From the NCBI RefSeq assembly GCF_035222275.1, contig NW_026946359.1, positions 6,448,001-6,512,000 of the forward strand: a stretch of DNA of 64,000 nucleotides, in the 5' to 3' direction. The notes under the pieces were generated by a model, which made no database searches, was not told the origin of the DNA, and was given only the letters and a program-made list of their open reading frames with translations. Source of the DNA: Podospora bellae-mahoneyi (taxonomy: Eukaryota > Ascomycota > Sordariomycetes > Sordariales > Podosporaceae). Positions 22,879 to 32,460 of the stretch are shown here, one piece after another (the stretch's first letter is position 1; the number at the start of each line of letters is the position of its first letter). The translations under genes were made by a program, and so were the position numbers.

Positions 22879-24705
22879 AGGAGGGTCTGTTCAATCATGT
22901 TTGTGCTTGTATTTGGTTACCTTACTAGCCTTGAGTACTTGGTTTAGTGTTTGCATTGCTTTGCGAGAGCCGCGGCGTCGTTGATGCGTTTTCACAGGGA
23001 AGGGGATAGATGGCGGGAAGGCAAGGCAAGAAAGGCAAGCAGGATAATTGTGTTAGTTTACCGTAGTATGAACTTGTGCTTTTGTAGAACAACAGGCTGT
23101 GGGTATGTCAGCAACGCAAGGGAAATTGGTTGTCAAGTGATCATCTTTGCGGATAGTATGCTGCCGCCTCAGGCTGCGGGGTCTGGAATGCTGTGTTGCA
23201 GACGCGTAATTCGAGACATTGGAGATGGCAGACAAGTGACAAGTAACAGCATTACACCACATTGTCGTCGTCAGCCTGGATGTAAGCGGTTGGCCAATCC
23301 AACAGCGGGATCTAATCTTGAGATGTGATCTCCACTCTGGGCCCAGTCTGATGGAATCGATAACTTGCTATGATCCCTGAGGGCGATCATGTTTGTCACG
23401 ATGGCTTGGCATTTGTAACAGATTCAGGGCACCCTCACAGCCCTAAAGATGGGGATTTTGGGTATGAAAAGGGAAAAACAGATATCCACCAAAGACGTCA
23501 TTGGATGGAAAGAGCCAGGGGGGGAAGGTAAATAAAGAATCAAGTGACCACGCTTCAAGGTGGTGGGTGGAAGTTGAGATGGAACTTGCCGGCCGGGGTG
23601 TTTGGGACTGATTCTGCCCCCGACAACGCTCTTGGATTTGGCATCTGGCATGCGCAGCCGCCACATGCGAGCTCTGTCTAGCATGTCGTCCATCACAGAC
23701 AGACGTGCTGCTGCTTACATGTAGCTACACGGCAGGCAATGGCAGGTAGCAAGACCGACGCCCAATCGCTTCTGACCTTTGGCTTTGCTCCCCGAAAACA
23801 GGACGAATGTATTCCCCACCCCAGCCCTGCCGCCTTACCTCTCGGTCCCGAGAGTGATGTTCAGGATTTCTTTCAAGGATCTGGAGCTGAATAGATGAGA
23901 TGGTATTCGAGCAGGAAAGGCTCAACACACTCGGTGTTTTTCGGCCCGGTCCCGCTGATGTGTTGCGTGGCCGTCTTGGCGGTACGAGATCGGGGCATTC
24001 TTCTGGTAGAGCCGCAAGCAGGGCAACATTCCCATGGGGTTGCTATTTTCAACCACAGGTATCTAGATAATGTAGGTGCCGTACACGGCAAAGAAAAGGT
24101 ATGGACTACCAAATGGACGCGCGGCATATCAGTCCCAGCGGCGTCTCTAGTCTCGAACACGGCAGTTGGACGATGTTGTTGCTCAACAGGAACCCAACAG
24201 CCAGATGCCTGACGACAATCCGAGCTTTTTTTCTTTCATTCTTGCTCTGATCATGCCAACTCAACTTGGCTCGGTCGAGGAGCTAGCGACCTCGGGGCTA
24301 AAGCCAGACCTGCAGCGTCTGTCATAGCTCGGCGCCCATAGCCTTCCGTTGTCGTCTTAACGTTGGGCAGACCGAAAGATTGGACTGCTTGGACTCAGCA
24401 CTAGTTGGTCCGCTTGAAGAGCCCGCACCTCCACCTCTGTCGTCTGCCGTACCGCCCGGATGAGATATGTTATTTGTTGTTTTCTCGTTGTATCAGGCTC
24501 GCTGAGGTACTTGTCGATCAGTATAACGTAGGGGGTTATATAAACCCCCCTCCCACCATCCCTTGTTTTCCTGTCTTGTGTTGTCTCATTCCAACCTCTT
24601 CACTTCTCTCCCCCACCTCCCACCTCACCTTGTTATCCTCCTCTCCTCCTTCAACCTCATCGTCAACGCTACTGCTCTTTTATTGTCCCTTCCTTGACCA
24701 TCAAA
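22879..24705. other. Intergenic: DBF2 3' region and promoter of the GPI protein gene
   Basis: No gene is supported in this 1.8 kb. Its right end holds a TATA element and a C/T-rich leader before the GPI-protein start. Frames of 60-125 codons here lack any protein signature. Confidence 0.5.
24531..24549 (+). promoter_or_regulatory. TATA box inside a small inverted repeat
   Basis: TATATAAA lies at 24537-24544, about 165 bp before the ATG at 24706. It is embedded in GGGGGTT-ATATA-AACCCCC, whose 7-bp arms are exact inverted repeats. A pyrimidine-rich leader follows. This is the clearest core promoter in the window. Confidence 0.6.
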
Positions 24706-25530
24706 ATGAGACCCTCAACCGTGACGGCCTTCCTTGCCCCGGCGGCCGCCAACGCCCAGTGGTACGGCGGTGCCCCCGAGTGCGCTGTAAGCCTCCCCTT
24801 CCAATTCTCCATCAACAATACCTCCAACTAACCTCCCCCCCCCCCAAAAAAAAAGCAATCCTGCATGTCCTCCCTCTGGGACGCAGACTCCACCTGGCCA
24901 GCACCAACCTCCTACTGCGCCGAGCCAACCCAGGCCGCCCCATTGATCTCCTGCATCTCCTCCGCCTGCTCCGCCTCCCCCACGGCGGTAACCTCCTACT
25001 CCTCCCTCTCCGCCTCCCTCTGCGCCCAGTGGGCCTCCTGCTCCGCCGCTGGCTCCACCGGCGTCCTGACCGTCTCCGCTCCCGCCTTCACCGGCGCCTG
25101 GGGTTCCGGCCGCGGCTCCAACGCCTGGGGCGGGGACGGGGAGTGGACAAAGACCTGGGCTGGTGGTGTCTACACCGTTACCGGGTGCGAATGGAACGGC
25201 AACCCTTGGGCTGGCGGCCCGGGCGGCTGGGGACCCGGAGGCGAGGCGGGTGGTAGCCCTTGGGGTCCTTGGGGTAAGGGGTGGAAGTGGAGCACCGAGA
25301 CTCAGACGGTGACGAGAGTGTTCACGGGGGTTGATAATGGAGTCACCAGCTTCAGCACCTCCATTGGGTTGGCGACGGTGGCGTTGGCGGTGAGCGGGGA
25401 CAGCACCACCACGAGCTTTTTGGCGCAGGCGACCGGGAATGCCGCCGCGGAGGGGAGTAAGGTTGATAGCGGGGTCAGGATCATGGGTGCGGTTTTGGGT
25501 GGCGTGGTTGCCGTGGCTGGGTTGCTTTGA
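24706..25530 (+). CDS. GPI-anchored Cys-containing surface protein
   Basis: Two exons (24706-24786 and 24856-25530) give 251 residues. The N-terminus MRPSTVTAFLAPAAANAQW is a plausible short signal peptide. Residues 25-90 contain seven Cys (PECAQSCMSSLW, YCAEP, SCISSACSAS, SLCAQW, SCSAAG), reminiscent of CFEM-like modules but without the full eight-Cys CFEM spacing. A Gly/Trp-rich region follows (WGSGRGSNAWGGDGEW, GGPGGWGPGGEAGG), then a Ser/Thr-rich segment. The C-terminus NAAAEGSKVDSGVRIMGAVLGGVVAVAGLL has a small-residue omega site and a hydrophobic end, as in GPI-anchored proteins. It is likely a plasma membrane or wall protein of unknown function. The acceptor follows an A-tract rather than pyrimidines. 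The strong TATA box suggests regulated or high expression. Confidence 0.75.
24835..24854 (+). repeat. Poly-C/poly-A junction tract in intron
   Basis: Eleven C followed by nine A fill the space between the CTAAC branch site and the AG acceptor of the GPI-protein intron. Confidence 0.9.
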
Positions 25531-28500
25531 AAAGAAGATGACCTGTTTGCTGTGTTATCTTTCTTCTTGTGAAGATGCTCTATTTCTTGGGTTAACATTG
25601 TTATGGGTGAGTGAACGAAGAGGGGTTGGACGGTGGTTTCTGCTTGGAGAATTCGGCGGTTTCTTGTGTCGGTTGGTGATTGGGAAGGATGTGGCTGTTG
25701 ACTTCTTTCGAGGATATACTTGGTGGTCACTTTCCTCGTGTGTGGGTGATATCTTTTTTGGGAGGCAAGATGCAGACAATTTCAGAGTACCATTTTGACA
25801 AGCTCTCAGTTACTGGAGAATCGGTTTTGGATGTGACTTGATCCTAGACGTCTGTAGTCAGCAAAGAGGCGTAGCTGACCTGCGATGTTATACTTAGCCG
25901 TCCCAAACCCCAAAGGCTCTTATCAGGGGACGATATTCGATTTAGTCACTGGACTAAGGAGGGGATCTCAAGCAGGTTATGGCAAGCAGATAATGAAGCC
26001 ATTAATATTTGTAACAGATACTGATATACTGCCCTACGGGCTTGTTTTCTCAGAAATCGATACCGACAAGCCCGTCTTCGACTGGTCCCTTCGAGGTCTT
26101 CACCCATCGCCACACCAGAAGCTGTGTACTAGATCCGTTCGGTAGATCGTTCAGTGTTGTATAGGCCGTTCAGGGATCGCTTTGCTCCGTGGTGACCAGT
26201 ATCAAGCCCTGGAAACTCGTGATAAACATAAAGGCAATTTTGGGGTGTTGAGATAGTCATCAGCTCAGCCATTTTCAAGCTTTCCCAGGACCATGCCTCC
26301 AATGGTGCCCCTAGAGTCAACCGCCGAGTCGAATAAGCCTCCATCTTCTCGCAGATACCCTTCCCAGGCCCGCAGCTCGTCGAGGCGAAAGAGAAGCAAA
26401 AAGTCAACACCACGGGAGCGTAGAGCAGCCATTCAGCAGGGCAGGCCGAACTTATACCAGCCCAACGTGTTGGTCACCCCCTCCCAGCGTTGTAACCTTG
26501 TTACCACGTGGCATAGAAAGAAAAGATAGCGCCCCTTTTCCCGGGCCGTGAAGATGGAAGACGCGCCGTTGTATATGCAGTGTTCCATCCGAGACAGCAA
26601 GAAACGGGCGGCGCATGTGACACATGCCGCAACTCACCAAACTTGTTTGATACTCGTTTCCAAAGGCCCCGGGGCTGAGGAAAACTCGATGATGTGCGAT
26701 AGCGCAATCCGCTTCGTCACCAAGGACCATCCCGACCGATAGCATCTGATAATGGCTGCCGGCTACCGTCTTGGCTTGGGAAGCCAACTTGGCAAAGCCG
26801 TTGAGCTTCTAGCTTGCCGAACAGTCTCGCTAGAGATTCAGTTCACCGAGTCCATGGAACCATCCTGACCAACATAATGTCTGGTCTGATTCGGGTCCAG
26901 CAGCCAGAGATGCAAATCTTAGGACCCTGCCGGGCCCATGCCTACGGCAGCACATATGGCACGGAGGGATGCCGGCATGATGTGCAGTGATTCTGTAGGT
27001 GTGGGCGAATAGCCGCGACAAGGTTAGCTAGCCATGTGAGCAGAAGCAACAGACTGGATGGTACCTGAACAGCAGGTGTGATTCGCAGTGCCTCAGCTTG
27101 GAACGCCGGCTATCTCTGGGCTTACCAAAGGCGCCTAGATACCTGACAGTTAGGGCTGGTGCTCATGTTTGACGAGGATTGCGAATGGTCGCTCGCCAGA
27201 TCTACAGACTCTCAGTGGACGGTCGGTGTGGTTTCCTATCACACACAGATAAGACGCGTGGAAGATCATCGGAAGGTCAGCAGAGCTTGCGGGCTATAAA
27301 GAAGACGAAAGCCTCCCACTTCCAATGCCCGTAATCACCCAGGTATTCAGCCCGAGAAACGGACGACCCTTGAGCTGCCAGCGAACCGGAGGCAGAGGAC
27401 AATATGTCAATGACCATCATGATCGACACTTCCTGTGATGAATGGCAATTCCCACCCTTCCAGAGGCAGAGAACGAAGGCCAACATGACACCCACACCAC
27501 TCCATCCAACAACCGGCTTCTGGATTCTGACGTTTTGAACTTCTACAGCCTCGCCCTTCGCATGAATCAACCCCCACGTCGATTCCGCGCTCGGGCGCAA
27601 GGTTGCGGGGTGAGACTCCATCCCCCGAAGCCCCCACGGGTTCACAGGGAGCTCATTGGCCACGCCTCCACGTTCGGTCATCAGCCTACGTCGTTCTTTA
27701 ACCACCAGACCGCGTTCAATGGATTTAATCCCGCACGAGACACCAGTGTGTGATCGGAAGCGAAGGGGGTTGGGCGGCTGGACCATCCAACCGAAAGTCT
27801 CAATATTGGAAATGTTCCAATGCACCTAAAAGGCATTGGGCACATCGGTTGAGGAGCCCAGTTCCACCCGGCAATACAGAGGACGAGGGGGAAGATGGCT
27901 TGCCCGAGGGTTTCGGGTGGTCGGAAGCTCAGTTTCTCGGTAGTAACCTCAAACAGGAAAGGACAGCAAGATTCTTGGCAACGACGGCGACAAGACAAGC
28001 TCCTTGGTGAGGGGCACGGTCTTTGGACGTTTGAGAGCACATATCCACCACCGCCCAGCTTTCACATGCCATTGATGGTGCTGGGTGGTACTGTAGGTGT
28101 GCAAAGTCATCAGCACCCACTACCGTCATCTCGCATCTGTCGTTTGTTTGACCGCAAAGCGGCTGTATGTAGCTCTTCAAGCTTGGCAAGGAAGAAGCGA
28201 GATCGGCCAACGACCACGACAGGTTGATTGGGTCGCATGTCTTCTCTGATGTCTGCCCTCTTTGGTACGAGGCCGGTTCCGGGGAGTGAGGGCTGGGTCA
28301 CTTCTCTGGATGATGGAGGCGGCTGGAGACGACGACACCACCAATGTCACCACCACACCTCATACCAGGTCTGTGATTCGAGCTTCCGTAGGCATTGCCT
28401 TGTAGGACCGTTTTCGTCGTTTCTTGGTGGTGGATTTCTGCGTGTTCGACAACATGGGTGGCTACAAAATGAGAGATTTGTGCCGGTTGATGGTGCGGCA

Positions 28501-28833
28501 GCGTCTGTGGCTGCTGGTCGGAAGACCGTCGTTGTTTTGCCGCGAGCAACTGCTGAACCCGGCCTCGTCGGAACGCATTTCTGGGCGCTCTGGGCAGCCC
28601 CAACGGCTGCCCTTGGTGATGCTGTTAGCGTACGTGGGCGAAGGCGTTCCGGTGCACGGAGGGGGTATTGGAGATCCACAGATCGGAAAATAAAGGAACA
28701 GGAAGAAGGCTAAACACCACGTTTGTTTTCTGTTGTGGCGGTCAGGGGAGGGGCTCTGCCCAGAGAGCTTGTCCCAAGCCCGGTTGCAGTCGGGTATCGT
28801 AGCGCCTCTCTTGTGTGTCTCCGTTGATCAGAG

Positions 28834-28899
28834 TCTCCAGCGGACTCTATTATCTCCAGCGGACTCCATTGTCTCCAGCGGACTCCATTGTCTCCAGCG
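28834..28899 (+). repeat. 19-bp tandem repeat, about 3.5 copies
   Basis: The unit TCTCCAGCGGACTCCATTG occurs twice exactly, once with two or three changes, and once as a 9-bp partial copy, all head to tail. Confidence 0.9.
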
Positions 28900-29480
28900 C
28901 CCCAATGCTTCGAAGCATCTGCGTGACGTGCAGGACAGGTGGGCTTTGTGTGTGGAGATTCGGTCTGAATCTCCGCCGCCGGTGTGGACAGTTGTCAGGA
29001 CACGTTGTTTTGGTTGACGATGATGATGACATGAGGTTGATGGCGATAGGCACAACGACAGATTTTGTTGCCGTCTGGGTCTGTCTGTGGTGGGTGGTGT
29101 CGCCGAAAACGCAGATGGAAGACGGGCCGCCAATGCTGGGTGGGATATCGCTTTCAGCAAGCAACCCTTGGCCACTGCTCCGGGGCTAGCCTCAGAGCCC
29201 TCCATGCTCCAGAAGCTTGGACCGCATTGGGCATTGTGTCCGTCTGTCGTCATTGCAAGTGCGTCCTCGTCGATAGATTGGATCGGCAGATTGATGATGC
29301 GCTGTTCGAAGGTGGTGTTTGTAGGAGTATGGGGGTGTGAAATACTAGGTAGGTGGTTCATGCAGAAGGGTTACAAAAGTCGAGGCTTGGCTACCTATGA
29401 GTTTGTAGTCTTCAAACATGAACAAGACAGACAACATGATCAGCACGGTTTACCGGGCATGATAATGGTTTCCATTCTTA

Positions 29481-29530
29481 CTCTGACATCCGCTGACATC
29501 CACTGACATCCACTGACATCCCCTGACATC
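29481..29530 (+). repeat. 10-bp tandem repeat, five copies
   Basis: The unit CNCTGACATC is repeated five times without gaps, with variation only at the second base (T, G, A, A, C). Confidence 0.92.
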
Positions 29531-30853
29531 CAAGGTCTTACACGGAGCCGTTGACAGCAAAGGACGACAGAAGGAAGCTGACGATGGCTTGTCGTCTGTT
29601 CCCGCCCGGTAGCTGTGGGGGTACCACCATGACGGGAATCCTGGAGGGCGCTTGGGCCCTCTAGACCCCTGTCAGGTACTCGGTACTTGCCCTCTGAATC
29701 CATTTCTGATCCTCGCTGTAACCATGTTGGGAACCGTTCCCCATCACTTTCATTTCCTTCCTTTTGCCTTCTCACTATTACGATATTGTGTTTGCAATAC
29801 AAACCTGCTGGGTATGCCCTCCTTTCTCAGTCTACAAAGCCCATGCTCACCGCAACAGTGTAGACAGCATACCTAGAAGCCCTTCGCTGATGGAAGAGCC
29901 CCCAAACACTGCCACGATGGCCAGCGAGAAACCATGCCCTTCTCCCACCTCCATCACCCCACGCAGGTCGAGACCCCTCACGCAGACGAGCAGTCTCACC
30001 ACCAAAGCCACGCGTCTGGAAATGCCACACCCATTTCTACCCATCCTGTCCCGCGTTGCGGAGAGCGGAGTGGGTGGGTGGTGTCCAGGATAATCCGAAC
30101 TGGGAATCATGACACCTGCACATGACAGGACGCTGGAATGGGGCTCTCCGCTTCAGAGGCTGCCCATCACAGCACGACGACACGCTCGGCGGCAAAGTTC
30201 AAAACTCATGCCACCCATCAGTGTGGGACGACATGGACATCGCCCGTCTCACAGAGCCGAGCAGACCGATCGGCTTCACAAGATTATCGGCTGCGTTCAA
30301 GCCGTACAGTGCACGAGCAGTGACATATTCTTTGTCCGACTTCAAACCTCTTACATGGCATCTGTCTCTGTCACCATGGCTCTGTCTCGAAGCCCCCCCG
30401 CCATGGGCTATTGCTGGGCCGTCCTGGTACACTACCCGGGGCATCCATGCGGTGCGGCGTTGGCCAATAACCGGCATTTTGTCCCAATAGGCCGTCTCCT
30501 ATGCCCTGAGGAGAAGCTCCCCTTCCAGCCTTGGTGTGTTTGGCTCTCCTCACCCACGCTGTCATAGGCTCAGGTGAAGGTTTAGCAGGCCGACTGCGTG
30601 CCGAGAAACACACACCAGCCCACTTGGGTGCGTTCCGCCAAGAGGAGTGGGGTTGCACTGCGGCCCATGAAGTACCAGCGACTTCGGTCCGTTACTTGCA
30701 ATCCCACCAGACTAGTTCTGCGGCCACCAGTGTGGCTTCCGAGAAGACCCTCTCCGACCCTGTTGACATCGACTGGTTTTGTTCCGTGTTTCCTTTCTCC
30801 AAAGTTGCGGTTTCCCTGATTACGGCGGATCCCAAAAGTCAATACCCCCGTGG

Positions 30854-30872
30854 AGATAATATCACTATGATA
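30854..30872. promoter_or_regulatory. GATA cluster about 1.6 kb upstream of nit-2
   Basis: AGATAATATCA contains two GATA cores facing each other at 30855-30863, and a third GATA lies at about 30868-30871. NIT2/AreA factors are known to favour paired GATA sites. That this one is bound is inference. Confidence 0.4.
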
Positions 30873-32460
30873 TGCGTCTGCGCAATCTGTTTCTCTTGAG
30901 CATGGACAGGCAGGGATCAAAACTCGCACTATTCTGAATATCTTGGCATCCACCATGTCGGCCATGTCAGACATGTCATAGACTGACCGAAAGGTGACCG
31001 TAGGGACTCGGCCTTTTCTTCCTCTTATGGCCCCATATTATCCGCCCGCAAAAGGGTTCCCTGGCGAAGTGTGCGAGATCCCGCAGCTTCGAGACAAACA
31101 GAGAGCGGAGACCCTGACCCCGTAGAGTGCAGACCTGGCTTTGTCTCCTGTCGACCTGTTCAGGACCACTTCTATCCACCTGTCAACTCTGCACCTTGCA
31201 GTCCTCGGAGACTCGGCATGTTTGCGGGTTCTAGCAGTCTGAGAAGGAATAAGCTTAAAAGATGTCTTGCCTTGCCACTCCGTTTTACGGAAATGTGAAC
31301 ACGGAGGCACAATCCACAGTCCTGCAACGGCGAGACACCTCAGCAGGTAGGATTTGCCGTTGTATGCAGAACTTGGCTTCCTAGGGGTTTGACTAGTGTG
31401 AGAATTAGCATGCTTGTCTGAGGAGCGAGAGGCCGGCGATCCATCTAGCGGTCCCACAGCGAGATGGCAGAATAAGATGACCCCCGTCCCAACCGGGCTC
31501 CCGATTCTTGCACAGCGCGACGTGGGCGGGCGGCGCGGTGGATGGATACCCAGCTGCTTGCAGTGGCCTGCTCCCTATGAACAGGCAGTCCACGCCGGCA
31601 CCTATGGGCATGTCGACGGACCGGGGAGGGTGGCTTGCACACGATCTCTCCACCTCCATGCTCCATTCCCACTCTCCTCTCCAGCTGCTGCTGCTGCTCC
31701 TCCTCCTCCTCCTCCTTCGTTTCCGTATAGTCCCGTCTCTCTGTGTGTTATTGCTGTGCTTGCGGTGGCCAGCATCCACCCATCCCCAACCCGGGACCTC
31801 GTCGAGACAATTCATATGATCTTTTTGTACTCAGGCGCGCCCTGTCACTCTGTCCCATCTTTCTCTCCTCTCGCACCACTCCGGCGGGGGCCATTCATCA
31901 ACACCACAACACCTGAAGGAAAAGCCGCCGAGGACCCTGCCGACTGCCAGGCCAAGTGCAGCAGCTCCCCCCTTCCTTGCTTCACCATCCTCCCACGGTC
32001 TTGCGCACCCCTCCCTCCTCCTTCTCCTCGTCGGTTTCTTCCTGAGCACAGGCCTGTACCTCTACATACGGAGCAAGTGTCACACGGAGCAAGTCATATT
32101 GTTATTTTTCTGCTTCTTTGGGTGCCCTCTTCGCAGAACTTTTTGTCGAAGAGAAAAGCCACTCGGACGGTTTTGTTCTCTTCAAGCTCCGAAGCTTGTT
32201 GCCGCAATCTCGCATTTCGTCGACGCAGCGCAGTCCAGCGGGAGCAGCTGCTATAGCACTGGGCCGCTGCCCAGAATCCACCCCACACCACCACCCCCCC
32301 GCCTGCACACAAAGGCCTGTGCGGTTAGGTGGCTCTCCAAACGTGGGGAACCAGCCAGAGCCAAAACGGCAGACTTGCGATCTTCTTTGCGCCAGGTTCC
32401 TTCATCCGGACCACACCTCACCACATAGCGTCGAGAAGGTCTCATCCATTGTACCACGCA

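Larger units (their letters stand above)
25531..32460. other. 6.9 kb gene-poor stretch upstream of nit-2
   Basis: No open frame here shows family features, splicing logic or signal sequences. The longest (31414-32256, 280 codons) is Pro/Ser-rich and looks like GC-rich noncoding or leader sequence. It holds short tandem repeats at 28834-28899 and 29481-29530, a pyrimidine-rich block with CTG/CCT triplets near 31680-31720, and several WGATAR sites. The right 1 kb is C/T-rich and probably contains the nit-2 leader, in which a 158-codon frame (32118-32594) overlaps the start in another frame. Confidence 0.5.

Noticed and set aside
26293-26529. Small basic frame rich in Arg, Ser and Lys
   Set aside because: Only 78 codons, no family similarity seen and no promoter or splice features.
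28834-28899. Spaced-repeat array resembling CRISPR
   Set aside because: The units are contiguous with no spacers, and the organism is a fungus.
31414-32256. 280-codon open frame upstream of nit-2
   Set aside because: Pro/Ser-rich low complexity, overlapping long frames on the other strand, no domain, and located in the probable nit-2 leader.
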